From Rikenellaceae bacterium (GTDB lineage: Bacteria; Bacteroidota; Bacteroidia; Bacteroidales; Rikenellaceae), in the NCBI GenBank assembly GCA_015059785.1, contig SUZS01000016.1, positions 1-50,248 of the forward strand: a stretch of DNA of 50,248 bases, read 5' to 3'. Below, piece after piece: positions 6,639 to 15,363 of this stretch; the first letter of the stretch is position 1; every line of letters starts with the position of its first letter. The notes beneath the pieces were generated by a model. It searched no databases, was not told the DNA's origin, and saw only the letters and a list, made by a program, of their open reading frames with translations. Position numbers and translations under genes: made by a program.

Positions 6639-8645
6639 CTAATACCCAAGCCTGCGAAGAGCATCTTTCGCTCTTGCATATCCCTGCTCTGCCGACTTGC
6701 GATACCACTTTACAGCCTCGGTAATGCTCTTTGTTACACCTTGCCCCAATTGGTAGCAGACTCCTACATTATATTGCGCAATTGTATGTCCATTTTCTGC
6801 GGCTTTGTGATACCACTTAGCAGCCTCTGCATAATCTTGTGTTACGCCTTGACCCAATTCGTAGTAGACTCCTAAATTAAATTGCGCATTAGCTTCTCCC
6901 TGCTCCGCTGCCTTGCGATACCACTTTGCAGCCTCAGTAATGCTCTTTGTTACACCTCTTCCATTCTCGTAGCAGACTCCTAAATTACATTGCGCATTAG
7001 CATTCCCCTGCTCCGCTGCCTTGCGATACCACTTTACCGCCTCATAATAATCTTGTGTTACACCACGACCTTTATCGTAGAAGACTCCTAAATTATGTTG
7101 CGCATAAGCATTTCCCTGCTCCGCTGCCTTGCGATACCACTTTGCTGCCTCATAATAATCTTGTGTTACACCAAAACCTTTATCATAGCAGAATCCTATA
7201 CGCAATTGTGAGAACGCCTTACCCGCTTGAGCCGCCTTGTGGTAATACTGCACAGCTGAGTTATAATCTTTTTTATTGTAGTATTCATCTGCTTTAGCCT
7301 CTAACTGCTCTGCTGTAAGCGAGCTGTCAATCTCTATTGGCGTAACTCCCTTTAGTGTTGAGGTAATTTGCTTTTTGAGCGTAGCGTTTATAGTTGCTGT
7401 CTTACCCTCGGCAATGGTAACACTCTGTGTATAAGGCTCATATCCCGATTTAGAGACCACAACCGTATGCTCGCCCACAAGGATGTCGCCAAGCTTCAGT
7501 GGCAACTGCCCCACAGCCTTGCCGTCAAGCGTAACATCGGCATTAATTGGCGTACCTAAGACAACCAACCAGCCGAAAATTGGCGTTGGCGCAGGCAGTG
7601 TGTAGCTCTGTACTGACTGCGCAGATGTGATATGCTTTGAGAGTGTTGCACTCTTGTGTCCCGCCTTGCGCGCCTCAAAGATATATGTGCCAGAGTTTAG
7701 CGTTCCGCTCCAACTGCTTATACCCTTCATCACCCCATTGACCCAAATCTCGGCATTGTCAGGAGCAGTCAGAGTTACGGTCGCCGCATCTGCCTTTAGG
7801 CGAATATCTTTTACAACCTTACTGCCCGCAACAGTAAAAGTTCCACTCTGTGGATGATAGCCCGCAGCGGTTACTGTATAGCTATAACTTCCGCCGTCAA
7901 GCACAATGCTCATTGCTCCGTCAGTTAGCGTATAGTGCTGATTATCAATAATCACGACTGCACTCTGTGGCTCTACGGTAAAGACCACAAATTGTGGCTC
8001 ATTCGCCGCTGTATTGACACTCAGTCGGAACGAAATACTACTGTCATTGACTACTATTGTCTGCTCTGCACTCACATTGCCATAAGTAAGTTTCAGTCTA
8101 TGTCCACCAATTATTACATCCTTGATTGTTAGGCTGTTAGAGCTGTCGGTCTTGCCCATAAACGCCCCGTCAAGGTAGACATCAGCACCTGCCACATTAC
8201 TATTGACAACAATGCTGTAAGTCTGGTTTAGGGTCGCATCAAGCAGATACTCTCTACCTCCCTCATAGTCAAACTCCACCTCGTTTGAGGTGCCATAAAC
8301 GGGGTGCTTGAGGTAGAAACGGACATTAGGCTTTGCAGTGAACTCAAGGATAAGCACGCTATTATAGTCAGCAACCTTACACTTTATGCAGTCAATGGTT
8401 CCTGACGGGAAAATAGGCTCTAACTGCGCCATCTCTTCGCGCGTCATACGATGGAAGAATATCTTCTGTCTTACGCACGCTCTGCGAGAGCGGTCTTGTC
8501 TTATTGGGTCAATAGCCAGACCTGACAGCAGACCATCTTGCGCTGGACGAAACGAATCGGGGTCTATAAAAATAGTGTTTGTTATCTGCGCTGTAGTCGT
8601 TGCGCAAACAAACAGGGTCATCAGTATTGCAAATAATCTCTTCAT
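6639..8645 (-). CDS. Secreted PEGA and Sel1-repeat protein
   Basis: 668 residues, exported. The ATG at 8645 is chosen because it begins the signal peptide (MKRLFAILMTLFVCATTTAQ) and lies 6 bases from the promoter; an ATG three codons upstream lies inside the promoter region. After an N-terminal domain shared with the partial gene at 1-757 come four PEGA beta-sandwich repeats (about 144-200, 219-285, 287-345, 358-424; each with a -DG- turn such as VYLDGAF, VTLDGKA), a linker, a TPR-like repeat (about 450-480) and about five 36-residue Sel1 repeats (AAKWYRKAAEQGNAYAQ type) to the end. PEGA domains occur in envelope proteins and Sel1 repeats are protein-binding scaffolds, so a periplasmic or surface adaptor is likely; no enzyme motif is visible. 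Confidence 0.92.
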   Translation of the reverse strand: MKRLFAILMTLFVCATTTAQITNTIFIDPDSFRPAQDGLLSGLAIDPIRQDRSRRACVRQKIFFHRMTREEMAQLEPIFPSGTIDCIKCKVADYNSVLILEFTAKPNVRFYLKHPVYGTSNEVEFDYEGGREYLLDATLNQTYSIVVNSNVAGADVYLDGAFMGKTDSSNSLTIKDVIIGGHRLKLTYGNVSAEQTIVVNDSSISFRLSVNTAANEPQFVVFTVEPQSAVVIIDNQHYTLTDGAMSIVLDGGSYSYTVTAAGYHPQSGTFTVAGSKVVKDIRLKADAATVTLTAPDNAEIWVNGVMKGISSWSGTLNSGTYIFEARKAGHKSATLSKHITSAQSVQSYTLPAPTPIFGWLVVLGTPINADVTLDGKAVGQLPLKLGDILVGEHTVVVSKSGYEPYTQSVTIAEGKTATINATLKKQITSTLKGVTPIEIDSSLTAEQLEAKADEYYNKKDYNSAVQYYHKAAQAGKAFSQLRIGFCYDKGFGVTQDYYEAAKWYRKAAEQGNAYAQHNLGVFYDKGRGVTQDYYEAVKWYRKAAEQGNANAQCNLGVCYENGRGVTKSITEAAKWYRKAAEQGEANAQFNLGVYYELGQGVTQDYAEAAKWYHKAAENGHTIAQYNVGVCYQLGQGVTKSITEAVKWYRKSAEQGYARAKDALRRLGY

Positions 8646-8651
8646 AACGCA

Positions 8652-8681
8652 CAAAGATACTAAAAAAATCGCAGATACAAA
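8652..8681 (-). promoter_or_regulatory. Promoter of the PEGA/Sel1 gene, nearly leaderless
   Basis: Minus-strand TTTG (8678-8681), 18 bases, TATCTTTG (8652-8659). The -7 box ends 6 bases before the ATG at 8645, so the mRNA should start at or very near the codon. Confidence 0.65.
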
Positions 8682-8717
8682 ATTTACTAATAATTATCTA
8701 CTTTATAAGATTTTTAT

Positions 8718-8725
8718 TATATTTG
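8718..8725 (+). promoter_or_regulatory. Candidate -7 box for the small ORF and 1148-residue lipoprotein gene
   Basis: TATATTTG matches TAnnTTTG; the -33 region is poor. It lies 35 bases upstream of the small ORF at 8761 and is divergent from the PEGA/Sel1 promoter. Confidence 0.45.
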
Positions 8726-8760
8726 TGACGAATGTAGCATTATTTCAAAAAATAGATATT

Positions 8761-8880
8761 ATGAAAGTATTATTTTTACATTATCAGCAGCCTCAATTAA
8801 GAGAAATTGAGGTGGTTATAGAGAGCGGTTTTGTAGGCTCTATGGAGAATCCTACAGCAACAGAGGATATTGAGTGGTAG
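8761..8880 (+). CDS. Small ORF (39 aa) preceding a fimbrillin-like lipoprotein gene
   Basis: ATG at 8761, stop at 8880, then 17 bases to the ATG of the large lipoprotein gene. The peptide has no signal peptide or membrane segment; its core is PQLREIEVVIESGF and its tail is acidic (ATEDIEW). A second small ORF at 37021-37152 has the matching core PELKDLEVYVEQGF and the same position in front of a similar large gene. The shared pattern P-x-L-[RK]-x-[IL]-E-V-x-[VI]-E-x-G-F is the evidence that both are translated. I do not know a function; a leader or regulatory peptide, or a small partner of the surface protein, are possibilities. Confidence 0.6.
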   Translation: MKVLFLHYQQPQLREIEVVIESGFVGSMENPTATEDIEW

Positions 8881-8897
8881 ATTAAAAAGTGATGATT

Positions 8898-11800
8898 ATG
8901 AAAAAATTATCTATTTGGATTGTAGCGCTACTGGTTGTGGGTTGCAATCACTATACAGAGTCAGACAATACTCCAGTTTCTGGGAAAATCTACACAACCT
9001 CTATTGACGACGAGGTTTCGCGCATCTATATGGACGAGGCACTTACTCTCCACTACAATGTAGCGGACGAGATAAGCCTATTTTCAACTACCGACAACTG
9101 CAAGTACACATTCTCTGGTAAGGATGGCGATACAACGGGCGAGTTTACCCCTGCATCATCGCAATCGGCTACAGGCACAGCGCTTGGCAGGACATACGCC
9201 CTCTATCCATACGATGCTGCGGCGACAATAACCACTAACGGGGTTATCAGCACCACCCTTATGGCGGAGCAGGGCTATGTCGTAAACTCTGTAGGTAGAG
9301 GAGCAAATATGATGGTGGCAGTGACTGCTACTGCGGAGGATAACCACCTGAGCTTCCGCAATGTATGCGGTTATGTGTGCGTAAAACTCTATGGCAAGGG
9401 TGTAACCCTTAAGAGTCTGACTCTCAAGGCAAACGGAGCAGAGAAGATTGCGGGCGGACTAACCCTTGCCGCAGCAAATGATGCTCTGCCAGTGGCAACA
9501 GCGGCGGCAGATGCTGTGGATAGCATTACCCTTAACCTCGGCGATGGCGTAAAGATTTCAGAGTCTGCCACAGAGCCTACAAAGTTCTTCTTTGCAGCTA
9601 TACCGACAACCCTAAGTGCAGGATTTAGTATTGTGGCTGTAGATAGCGAAGGTAAGATTTTCGTTCAGGCGACAGAGAAGAGTTTTGACATTGAGCGCAA
9701 TGTAGTGAGCAATATGGCAGCGGTAGAGGTTATTACAGTAGAGCCTACTATTCAGGGACTTACAGCACCAGAGAGTATTGAATTACCAAAGCAGAGCCTC
9801 TACCCAAAACCTATAACTGTAGGCGCTACAAGCGAGGCTGTGACAGTTACAGTTTCTGCGCCTTGGTTTGGCGTTGTCGAGAGTACAAAGCGCGTTGAGA
9901 AGGGGCAGACAGCCAATGTCAAGCTCTGGCTTGAGCCGAACCTCTCAACCACAGAGCGCACTGCTTATGTAACCGTTAGAGGAGAGATTACGGGCGTGAG
10001 CGTAGACATTCCAGTAACACAGCCTGCATACTTTACAACTATAAACGAGGCTTTCCCTGCTCGACTTGAGCTTCAGTCGGGAAGCTGCAATACCTCAAAA
10101 TGGGGAAGTAGTGGTATAGTAACACCAAAAGATAGCGATGCGATGCTTACTGTCGTGTCAACAAGCGGTAATTTGCTCAGCTGCGTTGTGAGCAGTGGCG
10201 CAAGTGTTGGCAATCTGGGCGTAGGAGACTATCTGCTCTATGCTATTCCAACAAAGGGTGTTGCTGCGGGCGAGCAGATTGACTTTATGTGTACCCTCGG
10301 TCCAAAGGACTCTACTACACCAAAATACTACATCTTTGAGTACTGGGACGATGGCCAGTGGAAGTGCGTTGAGAGCAGTTTGCGCACCGCCGAGGACTAT
10401 CCAGACCTTAAGTACTCGCTCATCTGCCGAGTTATGGATGAGTCCTACAATGTGACCTTCACACAATCCTTTACCCTTACAAAGCCTGTCACAGATGGCT
10501 GTGTTAAGGTGCGTCTACGCGTGCTTACTCCGGGTAAAGGCTCTATTCGCGTACCATCTGGCACTGGATATATGGGTATGTATATGATTAACTATCCTAA
10601 TGCTGTTCCAGTGGCAGATAGCAAGAAGATGCTCTTTATTGGCAACTCATTTACATACTACTTTGGCACAGCATTTATGTTCAAAGAGATTGCTCGAACA
10701 GAGGGCCATCAGGTAGACGCGGTTATTGGCGTGAAGGGTAGCCAGTCGTTTGAAGAGCATCTTAATCTATATATGTCGCTTGATGCTATTAAGCAGGGTG
10801 GATTTGATGTTGCCTTCCTGCAGGACACCTCGCCAAATCAGGCAGGCTATGCCGCAAATGGAACAAAGGCTGTCCTTGATGCTTGTAATAGGATAAATAG
10901 CCTAACACTTACCCATTCGCCATCATGCCAAATTGTCTATGAGCGTACTTGGGCAGTATCTTATGATAACTATCGCGGTTATGGCAGCTACGACAAGCTC
11001 GACTACCTAACCAAGAAGGGCTTGGAGTTACTGCTTCAAGATGTAGACCACAAGGGCGTTATTGCCAGCCCTGTCGGACTTGGTTTCCGCGTGGCAAGAG
11101 AGCAAAATATAAATCTGCTCTTTACCGACAATCGCCACCAGAGTCGCGAGGGTGCATATATGAAGGCTTGTATAAACTATCTTACTATCTACAAGAGTCG
11201 CTTTACAGATAATGTCTCTAACTGTGGTGTAGATGCAGCTATGGCAAAGCGTATTCGCGACATTGCCGAGCGAGTAGTCTTTGAGGGCGTGGAGGAGAAG
11301 TACGACTTTGAGGAGGCGACAAAGGAGGAGGCTGCAAACTGCTATATTATCGACAAGGCGGGACAGTACTCTATCCGCGCAGATGTTATGGGAAATGGAA
11401 ATATCCCTTCAGGCTCGGCTATAACCTCAGCTGTTCTCAATGGCAAAGGGGCAAAAATTCTCTGGAGCAGCTACAACACAACCTCTGCCCCTGCCTCTGA
11501 TGCTGAGCTGATTTCAGATGTAGCTTATGCAGACGGTAAGATAACATTTACTGCAGGCGCAAATGGCTTTAAGGAGGGCAATGTGGTTATCGCCCTCTAT
11601 GACGATGCGGCTTGTCAGGGAAATATCCTTTGGAGTTGGCATATATGGCTCTGTGATGATATTAAGGAGCAGAGCTACAACGAGCAGGTATGGCTTGACC
11701 GCAACCTCGGTGCACTTGCTGCCGAGGCGGGCAATCCACTCAATATAGGCCTCTACTACCAGTTTGGTCGTAAGGACCCATTCCGCGGTGCGGCGGCCAT

Positions 11801-12344
11801 AAATGCAAATACATATATCGCCACAACGGGCACTTGGCCAGATGTTACAGCCACTGTTCCTGCCTCTCCAGAGGCGTATGTAACCGCCAACCCGCAGCAG
11901 CTTATTGCTCGCAACAAAGACCCTCGCGACTGGTTTGCAACCTCCACAGCAGATCAGAACCACTCGCTGTGGAACTCTGGCGGCAAGACTATGTACGACC
12001 CTTGTCCGCTGGGCTATAAAGTACCAGATAGTTACGCTTGGAACAGTGGTCAGTCAGCAGGTAGCTCATTCTTCACAAGTAGCAACTTTACCTTTGACAG
12101 TACCACATACTGTGCAACATATACCGACGGTAGTACCGTTGCCATTTACCCTATCGCGGGCTGCACAAGCGGTGCGGGCGCACTGACAAATGTGGGCGTA
12201 AAGGGTTACTATCGCGCTACGGGCAATGTTGAGACAGCAAAGTATGGCGATGTGCTTGAGCTAACTCTCTCTGGCTCTGTAATAAACCCAGTGCAGGGCA
12301 ACTATCGCGGCAGTGGATACTCTGTGCGCTGTGTAAAGGAGTAG
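8898..12344 (+). CDS. Surface lipoprotein: fimbrillin-like, BACON, SGNH (DUF4886) and FISUMP-like domains
   Basis: 1148 residues. Of three candidate starts (GTG 8889, ATG 8892, ATG 8898) the last directly begins a lipoprotein signal (MKKLSIWIVALLVVGC, lipid cysteine at 16). In order: a fimbrillin-like/Mfa-type region (about 30-280, with FSTTDNCKYTF and YALYPYD), a BACON-like beta-sandwich (about 285-385), a beta-rich region (386-575), an SGNH hydrolase of DUF4886 type (about 576-775) with GNSFT for block I, LQDTS, and DNRHQ as the D-x-x-H pair (about 743), a further beta domain, and a C-terminal FISUMP-like domain (about 925-1148: VWLDRNLGA, DPCPLGYKVP, SVRCVKE). The mix suggests a cell-surface esterase or deacetylase, for example on acetylated glycans; the substrate is inference. 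It follows the small ORF at 8761 and ends stop-to-stop against tspO. Confidence 0.85.
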   Translation: MKKLSIWIVALLVVGCNHYTESDNTPVSGKIYTTSIDDEVSRIYMDEALTLHYNVADEISLFSTTDNCKYTFSGKDGDTTGEFTPASSQSATGTALGRTYALYPYDAAATITTNGVISTTLMAEQGYVVNSVGRGANMMVAVTATAEDNHLSFRNVCGYVCVKLYGKGVTLKSLTLKANGAEKIAGGLTLAAANDALPVATAAADAVDSITLNLGDGVKISESATEPTKFFFAAIPTTLSAGFSIVAVDSEGKIFVQATEKSFDIERNVVSNMAAVEVITVEPTIQGLTAPESIELPKQSLYPKPITVGATSEAVTVTVSAPWFGVVESTKRVEKGQTANVKLWLEPNLSTTERTAYVTVRGEITGVSVDIPVTQPAYFTTINEAFPARLELQSGSCNTSKWGSSGIVTPKDSDAMLTVVSTSGNLLSCVVSSGASVGNLGVGDYLLYAIPTKGVAAGEQIDFMCTLGPKDSTTPKYYIFEYWDDGQWKCVESSLRTAEDYPDLKYSLICRVMDESYNVTFTQSFTLTKPVTDGCVKVRLRVLTPGKGSIRVPSGTGYMGMYMINYPNAVPVADSKKMLFIGNSFTYYFGTAFMFKEIARTEGHQVDAVIGVKGSQSFEEHLNLYMSLDAIKQGGFDVAFLQDTSPNQAGYAANGTKAVLDACNRINSLTLTHSPSCQIVYERTWAVSYDNYRGYGSYDKLDYLTKKGLELLLQDVDHKGVIASPVGLGFRVAREQNINLLFTDNRHQSREGAYMKACINYLTIYKSRFTDNVSNCGVDAAMAKRIRDIAERVVFEGVEEKYDFEEATKEEAANCYIIDKAGQYSIRADVMGNGNIPSGSAITSAVLNGKGAKILWSSYNTTSAPASDAELISDVAYADGKITFTAGANGFKEGNVVIALYDDAACQGNILWSWHIWLCDDIKEQSYNEQVWLDRNLGALAAEAGNPLNIGLYYQFGRKDPFRGAAAINANTYIATTGTWPDVTATVPASPEAYVTANPQQLIARNKDPRDWFATSTADQNHSLWNSGGKTMYDPCPLGYKVPDSYAWNSGQSAGSSFFTSSNFTFDSTTYCATYTDGSTVAIYPIAGCTSGAGALTNVGVKGYYRATGNVETAKYGDVLELTLSGSVINPVQGNYRGSGYSVRCVKE

Positions 12345-12818
12345 CTACGGTAGTATCTTCGCGGGGTTATGAATGTAGATATATCCCGTAAGGTAGGTGG
12401 CAAAGAGTAGCCATATCAGATATGGCACAAAGAGCCACGCGCTGACTCTGTTGCCACTAAATGCGTAGATGATATATGTGAACACCAACACATCGAGTAT
12501 CAAAATTATTATCAGACCAAGCAACGGCGAGCGTAGTGCAAAGAAGCCTACGCTCCAGAGAAAGTTTACCAACAACTGCACAAGCCAGAGCCTAACGAGC
12601 GACATATCCCCCTTAGCAACCATCGCACCCAGGCTTATACCCATAAGTATGTAGAGTATTGTCCACGCAATCGGAAATAACATTGCAGGCGGGGTTATCG
12701 ACGACTTTACAAGAGTCGGATACCACACCGTAATTGACGGCGACTGTATATACGAACCCAGCGCACCTATTGCAAGGGCGAGGATAGTAGGAACGGTATA
12801 GGCAAGAAACTTTCTCAT
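12345..12818 (-). CDS. tspO: TspO/MBR family membrane protein
   Basis: 157 residues, five predicted transmembrane helices. The family motif region is clear: WYPTLVKSSITPPAMLFPI followed by WTILYILMGISLGAMV, then NFLWSVGFFALRSPLLGL. TspO proteins bind porphyrins and sterol-like ligands and are involved in stress signalling; the ligand here is unknown. The ATG at 12818 is preferred over one two codons upstream because MRKFLAYTVP starts the first helix. Its stop codon abuts, without a spacer, the stop codon of the convergent lipoprotein gene. No clear promoter is visible upstream; an imperfect inverted repeat GGCACT...AGTGCC (12820-12854) lies there. Confidence 0.88.
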   Translation of the reverse strand: MRKFLAYTVPTILALAIGALGSYIQSPSITVWYPTLVKSSITPPAMLFPIAWTILYILMGISLGAMVAKGDMSLVRLWLVQLLVNFLWSVGFFALRSPLLGLIIILILDVLVFTYIIYAFSGNRVSAWLFVPYLIWLLFATYLTGYIYIHNPAKILP

Positions 12819-12860
12819 AGGCACTTTTCGACATACCCGAACAAAAAGAGTGCCTTAAGT

Positions 12861-12892
12861 TTTGTTGTTATGATTAAAAATAGTTACTTTTG
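12861..12892 (+). promoter_or_regulatory. Promoter of the membrane protein/patatin operon
   Basis: TTTG (12861-12864), exactly 20 bases, TACTTTTG (12885-12892): a full match to the Bacteroidetes consensus. It implies a start near 12897 and a leader of about 12 bases, and rules out translation from the upstream in-frame ATG at 12870. Confidence 0.8.
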
Positions 12893-12908
12893 TATAAAAG
12901 TTAGCATT

Positions 12909-13718
12909 ATGAAAACATTTGGTATTATTCTCAATCTGCTATTGGCAGCAGCATCTGCTTGGCATAGGATATACAGTTATGGGCAGTGGGACTTTGAAGT
13001 TCTGCTTGCTCCTATTGTATTATTGGGATTCCTCTCCTATATGCATATCAGAATCTGCAACACCCCAACAAAGGCTACCGAGAAATATGAGTCGTGGCGC
13101 GACATATTGCCTACAGCGTCAAAGATTGAAGTAAATAAAAAGATATCTATCGGTGTAATAGTATTTTGCTATGTTATCCTCTTTATCCTTTCACTACTTA
13201 TCTCTGGCGAGGCTTGGTGGCACCCTATACTTTATATTGTCCTGATAGTATGTCCCCCTCTTATGGTATTACAAATACTTGCCAAGGGTAAGACATTAGA
13301 GAATTCAAAGATATACTTTGGAGGTATAGTTACGGCACTCAAAGAGCCTAAATACCAGCACCTTAACATCGATACAGAGCAAATAACCCCAGACACTAAA
13401 CTCGTAGGAGGGATAGCAAAAAGGGATAGAGACTATTGGTCAATAGTCATTCTGTGTAGCGATATGATTCAAGAATACCGCATACCTTTTTTTGATGAGA
13501 GTGACAAGATTAACAAGGCTTGGGAAGAGTTTACAAAGAGAGCCAACAAACTCAAAGCTGATAGTCCCGCTCACGAGAGAGAAATTATTATCAAAGAGGG
13601 TATATTGATAGGTCAAGACTTTTGCTTTAGACATAAAACCGTCGGCGGTATGGCTATTTGGATTAGCGATATGATAGAGGCGGGGAAAATAAAACAGTTC
13701 ACAGATAATGCATCATAA
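12909..13718 (+). CDS. Membrane protein of unknown function, upstream of patatin
   Basis: 269 residues from the ATG at 12909. An in-frame ATG at 12870 lies inside the promoter and is rejected. Four hydrophobic segments are seen (about 3-22, 35-55, 83-105, 108-130), followed by a soluble domain of about 135 residues with no motif I recognise. The gene ends one base before the ATG of the patatin phospholipase, so the two are cotranscribed and probably work together, for instance in lipid handling; that is inference from spacing only. Confidence 0.75.
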   Translation: MKTFGIILNLLLAAASAWHRIYSYGQWDFEVLLAPIVLLGFLSYMHIRICNTPTKATEKYESWRDILPTASKIEVNKKISIGVIVFCYVILFILSLLISGEAWWHPILYIVLIVCPPLMVLQILAKGKTLENSKIYFGGIVTALKEPKYQHLNIDTEQITPDTKLVGGIAKRDRDYWSIVILCSDMIQEYRIPFFDESDKINKAWEEFTKRANKLKADSPAHEREIIIKEGILIGQDFCFRHKTVGGMAIWISDMIEAGKIKQFTDNAS

Positions 13719-13719
13719 T

Positions 13720-14730
13720 ATGAAAAAAGATGTTGCCCTGGTACTATCCAGTGGCGGCCCGAGGGGATTAGCCTATATAGGAGCTATAGAGGAGCTACTT
13801 GACCGAGGCTATGGCATCCACTCCGTTGCAGGCTCATCTATGGGCTCGCTTGTGGGTGGCGTATATGCCGCCGGCAAGCTGGCAGAGTTTAAGCAGTGGC
13901 TCGCAGGACTTGACGGATGGTCTGTATTCTCACTTATGGATTTGTCTGTGAGTAAAAACCACTTTGTCAAGGGCGATAAAATTATGGCGGCAATACAGGA
14001 GATTGTCCCCGATGTAGATATCCAGAGCCTACCAATACCCTACTGCGCTGTAGCTACAGACCTCTGTACAGGCGAGGAGGTACTCTTTCGCACAGGCAAA
14101 CTCTTTGAGGCTATCCGCGCCTCTATATCTATTCCGTCGCTGTTCCGTCCCGTACCTCACGGTATGAGTATGCTCATTGATGGATGTATGGTCAACTGCC
14201 TACCACTCAACCATGTAGCCCGCAAGGCAGATGATATTCTGGTGGCTTTTGACACAAACTATATGGATGTACAACAGATTCGCGCTGATATGGTACGCGA
14301 GAGGGTCGAAACAGCTGCTGAGCAGGCCTTCTACCAACTTTCACGCGAACAGGCGGGCGAGATTATCTCCGACTTCAAGAGCCATAATAATGACAGTCTA
14401 CTCTCACGCCTTAAGAGCGCGGGTAGTCGAGCTATGGAGCTTATGAGCCGCATCCGCGACTTCCGCTCTGCTACAGAGGCACGCACAGAGAACGACTTTG
14501 GAGATACATATATGAGCATCATTGACCGCTCCTTCAGCATAATGAACCACCACCAAACACAGTCAATGATAGCCCAATACCCACCCGATATCCTCGTGCG
14601 TATGACCTTTGACGCCTATGGCGATTTGTCACACTACGCTAAGGTCACAGAGATATCAGATATTGGCAGAGAGCTAATGTCAAAAGCTTTAGACAACTAC
14701 GAAAACAATCAAACATTTAAGGATTTGTGA
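13720..14730 (+). CDS. Patatin-like phospholipase
   Basis: 336 residues. Patatin-type lipid acyl hydrolase of the RssA/YchK size class, with a Ser-Asp dyad: the oxyanion hole GGPRG (12-16), nucleophile elbow GSSMG (S40) and the catalytic Asp in LIDG (D154) are all in place. No signal peptide is visible, so it should be cytosolic and act on inner-leaflet phospholipids or free acyl esters. The ATG at 13720 is chosen because it follows the upstream stop by one base; an earlier ATG at 13708 overlaps the upstream gene. The C-terminal half (about 190-336) is helical and family-specific. Second gene of the operon starting at 12909. Confidence 0.92.
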   Translation: MKKDVALVLSSGGPRGLAYIGAIEELLDRGYGIHSVAGSSMGSLVGGVYAAGKLAEFKQWLAGLDGWSVFSLMDLSVSKNHFVKGDKIMAAIQEIVPDVDIQSLPIPYCAVATDLCTGEEVLFRTGKLFEAIRASISIPSLFRPVPHGMSMLIDGCMVNCLPLNHVARKADDILVAFDTNYMDVQQIRADMVRERVETAAEQAFYQLSREQAGEIISDFKSHNNDSLLSRLKSAGSRAMELMSRIRDFRSATEARTENDFGDTYMSIIDRSFSIMNHHQTQSMIAQYPPDILVRMTFDAYGDLSHYAKVTEISDIGRELMSKALDNYENNQTFKDL

Positions 14731-14777
14731 AATTAGTAAAAATCACCAATCTCGCTAAATTCCTTAATCTCACTACG
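14729..14777. repeat. 9-base-periodic intergenic element (copy C, half element)
   Basis: Overlapping the patatin stop codon, units in 9-base register: GAAATTAGT, AAAAATCAC, CAATCTCGC, TAAATTCCT, TAATCTCAC. It resembles the right half of copies A and B; only the first unit is of the GAGATTAGG type. Confidence 0.5.
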
Positions 14778-14779
14778 TT

Positions 14780-15280
14780 AAGTTCAATTAGATCACCGTC
14801 CTATTTTGTCGTCAGAGTGGGGCATATACGACGCCGCGATTAAGCCGAGAGCAGAGACTGCTTGTAGGCTTTGCCGAGGCGCAGCGGTGAAGGGTTACCG
14901 CAGGTAAGCCAACGCTGCGATTAAGCCGAGCGCAACAGCAGTCGCACACCGAAGGTGCAAAAGGCGATAATTGAAAATGGGAACTTGTTCACGAATTTTC
15001 AATTTCGCATTTTGAAGTGCTTGCACTGCGACTGATACTGCCGAGGCGCAGCGGGGAAGGGTCGCCAAAGGCGAGCCAGCGCTCGGTAAAGTTCAATTAG
15101 AACAACCGTATTTTGTCGTTAAAAGGTAGTAGTTGCCAGGCGCACAAGAAACCGAGTGCGCAGCATACTAAAGCGTATGTGAGCAACTCGGTTATCGTAG
15201 TGCAACGCAGCAAATGCTACATTTTCACAGCAAAATATTTTGTCGTCAGAGCGTGCCAGATACGGTGCATCGCGAAAAAA
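14780..15280. repeat. Structured, repeat-rich non-coding region
   Basis: About 500 bases with no credible gene. Direct repeats: aagttcaattaga at 14780 and 15089; attttgtcgt at 14803, 15110 and 15237, with an inverse copy at 15355; gccgaggcgcagcgg at 14873 and 15040; gcgattaagccgag at 14835 and 14916. Between them lies an imperfect hairpin of about 100 bases: CAGTCGCA (14939) with TGCGACTG (15027) outside and AATTGAAAAT/ATTTTCAATT inside. A second hairpin pairs AACCGAGT (15150) with ACTCGGTT (15186). The layout suggests two degenerate copies of one dispersed element around a central hairpin. Confidence 0.6.
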
Positions 15281-15321
15281 AGCAGTGGCGGATAGTACTA
15301 AAAGGTACAGCCGCCACTGCT
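15281..15321 (-). terminator. Rho-independent terminator of the araD-araM-antiporter operon
   Basis: Eleven-base stem AGCAGTGGCGG (15281-15291) with CCGCCACTGCT (15311-15321), loop of 19 bases atagtactaaaaggtacag, T-run on the minus strand beyond 15281. The loop matches that of the nifJ terminator at 948-982 in length and 17 of 19 bases, while the stems differ. Confidence 0.85.
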
Positions 15322-15363
15322 TTTTAAGGGATGTGCCGTAGATGCCCCGCTATCACGACAAAA

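Noticed and set aside
9156..9571. Short minus-strand frames opposite the 1148-residue lipoprotein
   Set aside because: They have no promoter, no conserved motif and lie opposite a clear coding region.
8898..12344. Type IX secretion cargo
   Set aside because: The protein has a lipoprotein signal and a FISUMP-like end, with no C-terminal sorting domain visible; the same holds for the gene at 33448.
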